A DNA stretch of 64,000 nucleotides from Selaginella tamariscina (lineage: Eukaryota; Streptophyta; Lycopodiopsida; Selaginellales; Selaginellaceae), in the NCBI GenBank assembly GCA_003024785.1, contig PUQB01000616.1, positions 81,519 through 145,518 of the forward strand. Reading direction: 5' to 3'. Below are positions 1 to 10,166 of the stretch, one piece after another. A program made the position numbers and the translations under genes. The stretch's first letter is position 1. Every line of letters begins with the position of its first letter. The notes beneath the pieces are model-generated. The model did not search any database and was not told the origin of the DNA. It saw only the letters and a list, made by a program, of their open reading frames with translations.

Positions 1-59
1 ATATACTCTAGTAATTAATGAATTAAACAAGCACTTTGAAAGCTTTTTATCCACTTGTT

Positions 60-1227
60 TTATACATTATCAGATAACTTGAGAAGTCCCATTTGCACTT
101 TCTTGATTATGTTATCTGGCCCAGATATAGTGAGACCCCCATCCACCACCAAGTTCTGCCCACTAATAAGCCTCCTTCATCACTAGCAAGAAACAAAGCA
201 GCATCTGCGATAACCTCAGGTTTTAAGGTGACCGTACTTAGATCGTGAGGATTATCCACCGCATTCTCATGCTTTGATTCACTCTGTATCATCTTCCTGA
301 ATTTGCTAGCTAAAGGTGTTTCCACAAGCATTGGGGAAATGCAGTTGACTCTTATCCCATGGTAACAAAGCTCACAGGCTGCCGACTTTGTTATCCCCAC
401 CACAGCATGCTTGCTTATTGTGTATGGATGAAATGCCATACCCGCGCATTGCTGAGTTGATGTATATATACACGTTAGTATCTCTCTCACTCACACACAC
501 CCTCGCACATGTAGTACCTGGCTTACACTGGCTGTGGAAAGGATCGATCCAGACTTGTTAGGGATCATAATTCTAGCAGCGTGTTTGACGCCGTAAAGTA
601 CACCTTTCAAATTTGTATCAACACCTTTCCACATCGAGCATATCCAGCTCCGCAAAGGATATTCTCTTCCTTGAGATGCCACCGTCAAACAACCCTGCAT
701 TGTTGAACATGATATCAAGGGAACCATTGCTCTGCAACCACTCTATCCACCAACTCCTTCACCTGTTAAACATCCTCTTTACTCAGTATACAGTATATGT
801 GGTTTACATTGTATGTGTACACATCTATTTGAATGTGTGTACCAATGGAGATCGATACAACACCTGGGTCTCGTCTGATACATCGCAGTGAATGTAAGTT
901 GCATGAATATGCTTTGCAAGTTCCGAACCGAGATTGTCGTTAATATCTGCTATTACAACTTTGGCACCGTGTTCTACAAACTTTCGAGCAGTTGCAGCTC
1001 CAATGCCACTTGATCCCCTGTTATGATGGCAACTTTCCCCTCTAATCTGTAAATGAAGCTTAATCATGATGAATCAAGAGTTGGGTATCTTATCCTTCAT
1101 ACAAAAATCACTATAACATTTGTGTACAATACTACCTTCCGAGTGCAGCAGTTGAACTTAAGAACCTCAGATTTTGAACTCTGTGCACAGAAGATGTTAA
1201 GAATGGCTTGAATAGTGTTTGAAACAT
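60..1227 (-). CDS. Short-chain dehydrogenase/reductase (SDR), frame broken four times
   Basis: Classical SDR of the plant SDR110C style (relatives include ABA2 and secoisolariciresinol dehydrogenase), an NAD(P)-dependent oxidoreductase; the substrate cannot be inferred. I read four exons: 1136-1227, 864-1046, 518-762 and 60-451, about 304 residues. The ATG at 1225-1227 follows an in-frame TAA. The first exon encodes MFQTLFKPFLTSSVHR and ends with an RFLSSTA-like stretch, suggesting a mitochondrial or plastid presequence. Visible motifs are LEGKVAIITG plus SSGIG (nucleotide binding), FNNAG, VLYGVKHAARIMIP, the catalytic YTISK (Y-x-x-x-K) and a C-terminal SGQNLVVDGG. The frame breaks near 1015-1018 (inside the glycine-rich motif), 725-731, 623 and 167. 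Each is repaired by one base. It is either a real gene with sequence errors or a young pseudogene; breaks of the same kind in other genes favour errors. Confidence 0.8.
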
Positions 1228-2600
1228 CTTCAGGACTTTGAGAAGACTTGTTTACTTGCAGGAGCAGTGAAAATTCCTCTAGCGGTATAAATGAAATGCA
1301 ACTCTATCTTCAAGGAGCAAGTAATTGAGTACAAGTTGTAGTACAAGTTTCGAATAAGCATATTAAACACGTTGATATAGACCCACTAACAACATGCATA
1401 ATGTCTCTATTCTCTCTCACAAGCACACACGCACAAGCACAGGCACAATTTGTCTATGTACATGCATAATATATCCACATCTATATGTCTCCATTTTATG
1501 TGTGATCTATGCGTATATTTGTCACATCGCATGGATGCACATATAACACACAACGTATGGGCCATATCTTTGACTTACTCGTGCTGGGCCATATCTTTGA
1601 CTTACTCGTGCACTGCCGAGCAGTGAACTTGGTACATGTCACATCCTTCCTTTTCCTGAACAGTAGTGCTTTTAAATCAGCAGCAGTGTTCATAGTTACT
1701 TTTGGAGATGTCTTTGTTCGAGGTTAGTACCATGGCCCATGGTTTGTCGTTGCAGAATATTCATTATCCGAAGAACTACATTTAGTTCCTCAATATGAGG
1801 AATTTGCAGCTTAAAGTAGATAAGAACAATTATTTGCGCAGTCTGTACACACAATTATCAACTACGTTTCTGTATATAACATTTCACCATCTGACACATG
1901 ACTACATAAAGATATGACTATCTATAATAATCTACGGTATGGTCAAAGTTTGAATGGTAGATTACCACTCTTTGCCGTACATATTCATTGCTATGTACGA
2001 CATCTGTGAGAAGACAGAATGCTGCGTGTTGCGTGTGTGTAGAGCTCGATGCTGTAAGAAAGTCCAATCACTACGGGTTTCGTAGGGAATGGCACAAAAG
2101 TTTCACAGTGCATTAGTTTAATGCGAACTAAATAAATAACTCTTTAGTAACCATGGAGTTGTATATGCATATCACGTATTGACATAAAAGTTACGAGGCA
2201 GTATTGTGTGAACTTGAAATGCTAGAAAAGCTTGTTGGAAAGTGAAGAGTGAATGAACAGCAGCTATATCGGTCCTAATCACACAGAAAGACACACAGAA
2301 TATATATGTATATATCCACAGACCCACACACATTCATGTATACCGTTATTCAAATAATATTTAAAGTATTAGAAGGTATTACATATACTGCCATTTACAC
2401 ACGTATTGAGTGTGTGTGTGCAATTAACATCATGCTTTAAACATATACATATACACACACACAACATCATATATACTGCCTAGAATTCTTGCAATGAAAC
2501 GTGAAGGAGATTCTTTCTTCTACAAACGCATTAACGAAGTTAGATTGGGGTTCTCTTCTAATAATATATGCACCCACGCACATATACACATGTGTTTTGC
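1228..2600. other. Intergenic stretch, no gene seen
   Basis: AT-rich sequence upstream of the SDR gene. It has short CA/TG runs and one perfect 27-bp tandem duplication at 1558-1611. I see no conserved protein frame, RNA gene or transposon termini. Confidence 0.5.
1558..1611. repeat. 27-bp perfect direct tandem duplication
   Basis: The unit starting TGGGCCATATCTTTGACTTA occurs twice back to back (1558-1584 and 1585-1611) with no mismatch. It contains TGGGCC, which resembles the plant site II/TCP element. The spacer has no other feature to tie it to. Confidence 0.85.
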
Positions 2601-2659
2601 AAGTTGTATGACAAGTGGAAGTTACAAGCTCTCTCTCTCTCACACACACATGACCATCA

Positions 2660-3005
2660 GCTTCTATCTCGTTGCATACCATGGAAGGCACTAAAAATAA
2701 GGAAGTGAGCAGGGTTGTCAACAAAGTCATCCACACAACACTATTGCTTTCTGAGGGCATGCTTTTGACAAGCGACAGTGCCTCTTGCAATGCTCAACAT
2801 GTCAACCATACATCAACAGTTGGCCATATTCGAAATTCCGCATCTCTACATGCTGCACTTCGTTCATTCGTAGGCCAGCTTCTTGCATTCTCTTTAGTAC
2901 ACTAAACATTAGGCTATATCCACCAGGCAACTCTTTACGCGTTTCTTTCAACTGCTCATTCTTCAACCTCAACGGGTTTATACTTACACTAAGGGTACTT
3001 AAAAT
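2660..3005 (-). pseudogene. PPR protein remnant, copy A
   Basis: On the minus strand, coding-like segments read YSLMFSVLKRMQEAGLRMNE (about 2870-2930), then CMVDMLS and LQEALSLVKSMP followed by SVVWM (about 2710-2810). These are typical of the last PPR motifs and the start of the E region of plant organelle RNA-binding PPR proteins. Stops and frame changes interrupt the frame, and no upstream PPR array is present, so this is a fragment. It is closely related at DNA level to the fragment at 4.7-5.3 kb on the opposite strand. The homology continues past the coding part into a spacer of TGTG and GAGAGA runs. It lies just past the 3' end of the MFS exons, on the same strand. Confidence 0.65.
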
Positions 3006-3069
3006 AAAGGTTTAATATTTATTATAAACACAAACACACGCACGCACGCAACACACGCACAGAGCACCT

Positions 3070-4299
3070 ACTTGTTTGTAGCGGGAGCATTCCATGAGGC
3101 GAAGAAACCAAGTGTGAAAAAAAGAATAGCATGTATGCAGCTTGGGAACAAGAACTGCTGCAAGTGGAATACCAGAGCATGTGCTAATCTGTGCCAGCAG
3201 GATTCTACCATGATTTGGCATGAAGCCTGGAAACTTGTCCCCAAGAAAACCACCAAATAAACCTGTCAAAGAAATGTTAAAACAGGTTATATATAGAAAC
3301 TTTTCTTAACTTATACAAGAAAAATGCCATGAGTATACGTGTATACAAGAAAATGTCGTTAGTATATGTATAGAGGAGAGGGCTGGGGTGTTTTGTGATT
3401 GCTGTAATTTCGATTAAGTTATTTGTGGTTTCTATACATATCGTATCATGGGTATAAGAGTTCGCAAGTTTAGACTCTGGCCCCGCAGACAAACACAGAG
3501 AGAGATGTATCTGGAGGAAAACAGCCACTAGACCTCTCTCTCTTCTTGATGCCTTGTGTGTGCTTGCGTATACTTGCGAGTGTGTATGTTATAGGTAATA
3601 AATATGAGTCTATCTCCAAGTACAGAGAATGAACCAAGCAAAGTGTAGTGCGAGTGTTGGAGAAGCCGGCTAGTTCAAGCCACATTGCACCAAATGCGAG
3701 TGCTGAGAAACACCTCCGTTAGTTTGAAAAATTTATGCGAAATGTGTATGCCCAAATGGCTCCCAAAAGCAACCAACAGGACATACATAAATGTCGTGAC
3801 AATGCACACCCACCCACCCACACACACACCTCTTACCTGCCCATGAGAATGTACCGACCACACCTTTGTGCAACCAAGATTTGGAATGTTGGTATGCCCA
3901 TCACTTGCCGAGCTTCCATTGCCAGAGCCTTCACATCACTCCAGAATCCAGACATGTTGCTTGCTTTCCTGCCACCCTATGTATACATGTGTGTATACAC
4001 ACACATGATCCTCTTACCTAAGTATCGCCGGCTGGCGAGGATCCACGGCAAAGATATAAACCAAGACGCCTACTAGAACACTTACAAATGCAACGAGCTA
4101 GAACCATCCAGCAACCACCGCAAAGGATGTGCTTGCAAGAAGAATAGCGAGCAGCCCACCTAGAATGCTCCCTGAAGTTGATGTTCAACGGAGACAATAC
4201 CCCTATGCCAGATTCACCACTGCAATCTGCCACAAGAGATTGTATTGCAGGCACCACAGTCGCTAATCCAGCACGATTAAGAGCCCTTGCCAAAGCCAC
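3070..4299 (-). pseudogene. MFS transporter fragment, UNE2-like
   Basis: Four exon-like blocks on the minus strand match the Major Facilitator family that includes Arabidopsis UNE2 (At1g78130). About 4022-4299: ALARALNRAGLA, then IPAIQSLVAD-like and SGSILGGLLAILLASTSF. About 3841-3980: SGFWSDVKALAMEARQVMGI, then PTFQILVAQ. About 3600-3690: AFGAMWLELAGFS. And 3070-3269: GLFGGFLGD, NHGRILLAQIS and FFASWNAPATN. Splice-like GT/AG borders are visible. Single-base breaks occur in at least three blocks. The N-terminal helices and the final conserved segment after ATNN are not found. A PPR remnant lies where the 3' end should be. I infer a transporter gene truncated by rearrangement. An intact gene with distant missing exons is less likely. 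Confidence 0.7.
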
Positions 4300-4700
4300 C
4301 TAACGTTATACCAATGTGAACAAGCACATTGCAATGTGCTTGCATCTCGTCTGTGTGTGCATATGTGTGCAATCTAGATAATGTGTCGATACAAATAACG
4401 AGCGTTTGTGTATATATAACTTTTCATGTATGAATACATTTTCACGTAGATCGCGATCAAACTTATGTATACTATATTATGCCTAAACTACATCCACCCA
4501 CGTGTTGGAACCGTTCAATTTTTGTTTAAATAGAAGCTAGTGTCTGAACATAGTTGATGCGTGTCTACAGAAATACGAATGTGCGCGCGCGCGTGTCAGT
4601 GTGTGTGTGTGTGAAGAGAAGAGATTAAGGTTCAAACTCTACCAACATATGTCTGTGCATATTATATGCATATACATTTTTCATATATGCAGCTCTATGT
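4300..4700. other. Spacer with alternating GC/GT tract, no gene seen
   Basis: AT-rich spacer between the MFS block and PPR remnant B. It includes a GCGCGCGC tract followed by GTGTGTGTGTG near 4583-4613. No conserved reading frame was found. Confidence 0.5.
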
Positions 4701-4704
4701 AACT

Positions 4705-5240
4705 CTCTACGTGTACAGACACAGTGGACTTTTATGGGAAATGCGGTAACATGGCTGCAGCTGAAGAGGTGTTTAGCAAGATGCATTCTCTTCATTGGTG
4801 GATATAACTCACATGGGGGAGACTTCCAAAATGTTTAGTTTAGTAAAGAGATGGACTATGAATGAATGACGTGACATTCCTGCATATAGACATGCTGCAA
4901 AGCTGCTTTGAGTCCTTGTTAAGGTAGCCAACCATCGAGCATTATACATGTATGGTTGACATGTTGAGCAGAATTAACAGGTTGCAAGAGGCACTGTCGC
5001 TTGTTAAAAGCATGCCCTTTGAAGGCGATAGTGTTGTGTGGATGATTTTGTAGAGGCCTGTAAGAAACGGAACGATGCTGAAGTGGGCAAGGTTCTTTGG
5101 TGTTTCGCAACACGCGCAGAAGGAAGATGTAGCCGCTGCTGCCTATGCGATGACGAGAGATATCTATCGGAGCTTGGGCATGCAACGAAAACAAGAGCAG
5201 ATAGAAGCGGATGGTCAGAGCATGTGTATGTGCGTTGCGC
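4705..5240 (+). pseudogene. PPR protein remnant, copy B with E region
   Basis: The plus strand reads VDFYGKCGNMAAAEEVFSKM (about 4722-4785), later VTFL and EHYTCMVDMLSRINRLQ, then EALSLVKSMPFEGDSVVWM (about 4940-5045). An E-type tail follows, ending near RDIYRSLGMQRKQEQIEADG (about 5150-5213). This is the order seen at the C-terminus of plant PPR proteins (PPR motifs, then the E domain with an -IYxxxGM- signature). Frame changes and stops occur between blocks, and no upstream PPR motifs are present. It pairs with copy A in inverted orientation around the MFS fragment. It could be an active gene only if several errors are assumed, so I call it a remnant. Confidence 0.65.
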
Positions 5241-5289
5241 GTGTGTGCGCGTGTGAGATAGAGAGAGAGCATGTAACTAACTGTCACTT

Positions 5290-6400
5290 CTCATACAACT
5301 CCGTGTATGTGTGCATGTAGGTAAGAACATTAATAGATATATACACTGTATGAACTGCCTCTTTGAAAAGAACATAATTGGGGTAGATGGTATCTGAATA
5401 CATGGGTGTTTTACGGAGGAGAGCTACTTTACCGGCAATCGTTAAGGCTCAACTCCGCACGGTGATTATATGGATGACGCGCGGAGCAATATCTTCGACA
5501 ATCTTGAATAGATATGTTGCTTGCTTACGCTAGAAATCCTTGCGATCTCTGCACCTTCTTTTCTGTCTTCCGCAGACGAATCTCTTCTTACTCACAAATT
5601 CAGATTTTACCTTGACGGATCCAGACCCTCGTGATTGTAATGAATCCACAGCTTTGTGTTCCGTGTATCTCCGCAAGTTGCAAGTTGACAATATTGAGTG
5701 TCAGCTCACCAGCTGAGGTTTCTGCTGAGTGCAGATGATCCGCCACAGAATCTGCATCGTCTTTCTCCACTGCTCGCCAGAGAATCCGTATGCTTGTCAG
5801 CTCTATCCTCAACATTCCTCGCTCGTCCGTGGGTAGATGAAATTTCAAATTTTCATTTAGCTCAAGAGCAAATAAATATATTGTGCACACAATCAGTCAT
5901 GAATAAATACAAATATACATGTCCATATGCATGTTTACCCACTTCTGTTATATTACAATAATAGAGCTTCATGTGTGAAAGGATTCACCAGCTCAACCAT
6001 GCATCACTAGACAGTGTGTGTTTGAAATATACATACATATATACGTACGTACGTATTGAGTATTGTCAGTCTCGCAGCTTCAAATTTTGGCACAATAATC
6101 ACTTTAATAAACTGCTCTCTCTCTCTCTATGTGTTTGTGTGCGTGCATGCATGCGGATCATATAAAACGCTAATATATCTTTGTGCGTGAAAATTAACAA
6201 CTAATTTATAGAAGACCTGTAACAACTCATGTTTGATGCAGGTACATTTTGGTAGTTATTCCATAGTCGTCTTAACTTGAAGCTGTTGCAACCAAACAAA
6301 AGAAACACTACACTGTGTCCATCTATGCAATATACTTTACCCATTTAATGACTTTGCTCTTCTTTATTGAGTGAAAAATTTGTTTCTTCTTCACTACGTG
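5290..6400. other. Spacer, nothing identified
   Basis: Mixed AT-rich sequence. A 96-codon open frame on the minus strand (5600-5890) is not recognisable. There are GTACGTACGTAC and CTCTCTCT runs near 6040 and 6115. Nothing here supports a gene call. Confidence 0.4.
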
Positions 6401-6408
6401 ATCTTTAT

Positions 6409-7480
6409 TCAGAAACTATATAGGCAGGAGTTCAACGAAGTTCCATACATATATTTTCTATTTTTGCCGACTTGTTTCTTACTATCTCTTTGTACTTCAC
6501 CGCCACTATGTCTTTTATATAACCACTCATCCTTTTGCTTATCAATCTTCTGCATCACTCTAAATGCGTTGAGCAAGTCGCTTGAAGTGTATTCACATAC
6601 AACCTTAAACAAGAGTACAATAGATAACCTCGAATCTCTATATTTATCTTCACTGCATGTGCACACGCATGTATGGAATACTTACTGTGCTTCCTCATAT
6701 CCATGGAAAGAGTCCAACACCTCCTTTAGTAGTAAACACTCTGATGTACTTCAAATCAAATGGGGCGTAACAGCGACCATGCCCGAAATTTTCTACACCC
6801 TGTTCAATCATCGAGATATTTAAGCAAGATTTACAATAAATAAACATCTTCTCAGGACTTCGTATATTAATAAATAACTAGTACTTACGTGGGTAATGAG
6901 TCCTTTAAATACACTTTAACACCCATTTGGTTTTTGATCGATCTCTACCTTTACAATAGTTAAATTAGGCAGATTGGAAGCTACTCTGCTTCTACTCCTG
7001 CTCTCGAGTGGAATAGAATCCATATTCAACACCTTCTTCTTGCCTCCCTGCTTTGCCAAAGAATCAGCCTTGGCGCGCTGCTCCACTGTACAGCACTGTA
7101 TGCAAAAATAATTCGGACAACCGCAAATGTGAGCAGATATATATACACAATAGATTCAGATATAAATACCATTAATAATAGGTAGTGTTTGAAACTAGTT
7201 GATACTTATGTATTGATCGCACGGGAACACGCGACATGACACCCGTACGCCGGGGGCTTCTGGTGGGCCGGGAGACAGACGGGGGAAGACCGGCGGGTTC
7301 CTCCCCGGCCCTTAAGGCCGCGCCCGGGGGCATACACACAGCAGTGAGAACTAGTTAGATCATTATCTCTGACGAGCAAACGACTTTGTAACCCCCATTT
7401 CTTACTAACAGGTGATAGTGATTGTGTTTTCTCAACTCTTGATGTCTCTTTCTCCAGTCGCCACCTCACTTACGAGTATA
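6409..7480 (-). other. Coding-like exon scraps of an unidentified minus-strand gene
   Basis: Several minus-strand segments look translated rather than random. About 7440-7350 contains VRWRLEKETSRVEKTQ. About 7070-6940 contains EQRAKADSLAKQGGKKKVLN, followed by a serine/arginine stretch and PNLTIVKVEID. About 6830-6700 contains GHGRCYAPFDLKYIRVF. About 6666-6409 contains SSDLLNAFRVMQKIDKQKDE and KNRKYMYGTSLNS. An acceptor-like TACAG precedes the second block and donor-like GTAAGT follows it, but frames change between blocks. I do not recognise the family. A short GC-rich insert (7218-7335) separates the first block from the rest. It may be a degraded gene or a poorly sequenced one. Confidence 0.3.
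7218..7335. other. Isolated GC-rich island
   Basis: About 118 bp of strongly GC-rich sequence (including GGCCCTTAAGGCCGCGCCCG) stands in otherwise AT-rich surroundings. It has no frame I recognise and no clear terminal repeats. It might be a small mobile-element fragment or foreign insertion; this is inference from composition only. Confidence 0.45.
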
Positions 7481-7499
7481 GACCCACGCAATCCTGACA

Positions 7500-8300
7500 T
7501 ACAGGACGCAAAAATAGAGAGGTAGAACTGCTAATAAAATGTTATTTTATATAAATTTAATAATACCCAAATTTACATTTTTAAGTAAAAACGTTTATCT
7601 TTATTTTACATATACTATATACTATAGTGTTTAATAAGAAAATTTAAATTCTAATTTACTTTTGTTAATTTAATTTAATTTAATTTCAAATTAATTTTAA
7701 TTTACATAAAAGAACACATGTTTAGAAGGGAACAACACTTAAGTTTTTTTAAAGTATATTTCATACATGAAGCTTTCTCACATAAAGTCTTTTTTATTTT
7801 ATTATAAATATAAAATAAAAATATTAATTTATAGAAAAGAATAAAAAATGATTTTCACATAACTATTGGATGTGGATAATTTATTAAAATAATATTACTT
7901 ATATGAAATTATTATAAATAATAATTATTTTCTTTTTACAAAAGCTTCTACATTTTTTATTTTTTATTTTTTGATATTTTTAAACCTAACCCTAACCTTA
8001 ACTAATTCCAATATATAATAAAAAAGCATATTTTAATTTATTGGTATGGACTTAAAAGTTTATCACACTATGTATCCCTTTGTTTGTGGGGATAAGACAA
8101 GCAAGTTTATTATAATAGAGCATAAAATACGCGGGAATAGAAAGATGCAGGACACGAGGGAAAATTTTGAATTGCAAGCGTTCATTATTAACATACTTTA
8201 TTTTGAAACGTAAACGGGAAAGGTATATTCCGGGACCCACCGTCAGATGTAATGCTGGGACCAACGGCTGTGATGGGTCGAGGTCGGCGGGACATGTGTG
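7500..8300. other. Very AT-rich spacer with telomere-like repeats
   Basis: Extreme A/T sequence including a short (AATTT)n run near 7668-7690 and ATTTTTTATTTTT tracts. A degenerate CCTAA array sits at 7984-8002 (ACCTAACCCTAACCTTAAC). No gene is visible. The right end merges into the DUF1218 promoter. Confidence 0.55.
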
Positions 8301-8355
8301 TATTTGAGATTCTTTGCAGATCAGTGAAGCGGGGTTTTTTCTGAAGAACGCAGGT

Positions 8356-9631
8356 ATGGCGGTGAAGGACTGGGCTGAGCGCCTTGACACCAAGGGTAAG
8401 ATCGTCTGCTCCACTGTCGTCGCTCTCAGCTTGCTCTCTGCGATCCTTGGATTCTCCGCCGAAGGAGAGCGCGTCAGGGTACGTATTCTTTGCCCCAATC
8501 TTCGGTCTTTTCTAGATTTTCTGTATTTACCTCAATCTCCCTAAAAGAAGATTTATGTATTCTCTTCAAATCCCGCGTTCTCCGAGTTCCTCCGAGATGA
8601 ATACGTCAAAGAATAGGAAACATCGAGCTATCTCTACTAACCAAAGCTGTTTTCAAAAATACCCATTTGATATTATATGGTCACTGGCTTTACTTACTGT
8701 TCTCTGTTTGTTTCTTGGATAAGAATGATAAGATAAAGTTTGCTATATTTTATTTTGAACTAACATTATATATTCTTTTCAAGCCTGATGAAGTTCGCCG
8801 TGTCAATGGTCTTGCACTTACCCAAAGAGTGCTTCTCTAGGTCTGGGCATCAGTGCGGCGCTGTTCATCCTGGCGGCACAAGTTCTGGTAAATGTATTCG
8901 GAGGATGCATCTGTTGTGAAAGGCGCTCAGGCTCTAAAGTTTCTCTTGTGCGGATCGCAACTATCGGCCTGATATGCTCTTGGTAACAACTAACAACTTT
9001 TTTCTTGTAAATATGAATTTCTAGAACCATACTTCATATACGCAGCATAAACATAATGATGTGCAGCTTTGAAAATATGTTGAGTACATGTCTGTATTAT
9101 AGTAATCATCACATGCATTCACAACCGACATGTGTACATGTGTATATGTTATATACATCTGTATTTGTATGCATTTTTATGTACATATCATGTCATATGT
9201 ACATGTCTGTGCTTGTGTATGTATATACAGAAACTACTATTCTCGTCTGTTTTTGTTTACCTCTGCATATATGTTTAACTGTGGTATATACACATTTATA
9301 CACTGTTAACGTCCGGTTTTAATAGGATCGCATTCTTCTTTGCATTTGTGCTACTTTTGGTTGGAGCAAGCCTGAACCAGCGTCACCAGGACGATCATTG
9401 GTTCAGTGGGCAGTGCTATGTGGTAAGACGTGGTGTGTTCGCAGGTGCAGCTGCGTTTATCATTGGCTTACTGGAGCGCTGGGAGTCATCTACTACTTTG
9501 TTGCGTATGAGGTTCGTAAACATGATTGGCAGAGTCGTCAGCCGGGTGTTACTATGGGACAATCTTATGGTGCTGCTCCGTTCGGTACATATTCTCCCTA
9601 CCCTCAGAGCAGTCAGTTTCCATCACTGTGA
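8356..9631 (+). CDS. DUF1218 four-helix membrane protein
   Basis: Member of the plant DUF1218 family, small integral membrane proteins linked in the literature to secondary-wall and leaf-vein development; no reaction is known. Exons: 8356-8478, 8784-8982 and 9326-9631, about 208 residues. The start MAVKDWAERLD is the first ATG of the conserved N-terminus. Four hydrophobic segments are visible: VCSTVVALSLLSAILGFSAE, LGLGISAALFILAAQVLVN (followed by the conserved GGCICC), IAFFFAFVLLLVGASL, and a last one through GALGVIYYFVAYEV. The tail is polar and tyrosine/proline-rich and ends SSQFPSL. The frame breaks once near 8807-8812 and once near 9455-9462, each repaired by one base. It stands alone, with a 0.4-kb spacer before the next coding-like block. 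Confidence 0.85.
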
Positions 9632-10026
9632 TCTTATTTGCTTTTGTTTCCTCTACTCTTATTTTCTATTTGATATTCAGCTAGCTTGCTTGAATAGAGC
9701 CATGGTATATACTTGTACCATTTTCAAGTCTTGTGATTTCTAATCCTTTAATGCGACATCTTTGTTTCCTTTATATATATTATGTATTACGGAATGTATG
9801 TATGACATGTATGGAGGTGTATGTACCTTATATATGCATCCATGTTAATGTTAGTCTTCAAGCTCTGATGATGGTCGAGGATTAGGCGACGTGCCATGCA
9901 CGCGCAGCTCCTCGATCTATTCTTACGGATTTGTACGCTAGTTGTCACGTTATTAACTTGAAATTGGAAGATTTTATTGTTTTGTGTAAGTGGCTAATTT
10001 GTGACTGTTTAGCTTGTATTAACAGC
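9632..10026. other. 3' flank of DUF1218 gene, possible small exon
   Basis: Mostly AT-rich 3' flank with TATGTATG words. A plus-strand stretch at about 9855-9935 reads SSSSDDGRGLGDVPCTRSSS and could be an exon linked to the orphan exon at 10030-10160, but there is no start codon or family match. Confidence 0.3.
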
Positions 10027-10029
10027 ATC

Positions 10030-10160
10030 CTCTTGGTGGACTTGATGGTGCCATGGTTGGACACACAGACGGACACATTGTATCTGGGCCAATCAAAGAT
10101 CTCCCTGTTGAGAAGAAATACAAAAACTGCTCCCACGTTATTGCACCCATACCTGCAAGG
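10030..10160 (+). other. Orphan exon-like segment
   Basis: Between an acceptor-like AACAG and a donor-like GCAAG|GTAAAT the plus strand reads HPLGGLDGAMVGHTDGHIVS, then GPIKDLPVEKK, then NCSHVIAPIPA. The composition and clean splice borders look like a real exon, but no partner exons or family are recognised. It lies tail to tail with the minus-strand EF-hand-like gene. It could belong to a gene whose other exons are lost. Confidence 0.35.
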
Positions 10161-10166
10161 TAAATC

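Noticed and set aside
5600..5890. 96-codon minus-strand open frame with protein-like composition
   Set aside because: No family motif, no splice partners and no supporting context.
6371..6823. 150-codon plus-strand open frame
   Set aside because: Composition is random and AT-driven, and the opposite strand looks more coding-like.
7035..7065. RAKADSLAKQG resembling an RNase H motif of a retrotransposon
   Set aside because: Neighbouring sequence is lysine- and serine/arginine-rich and lacks any reverse transcriptase or other RNase H motif.
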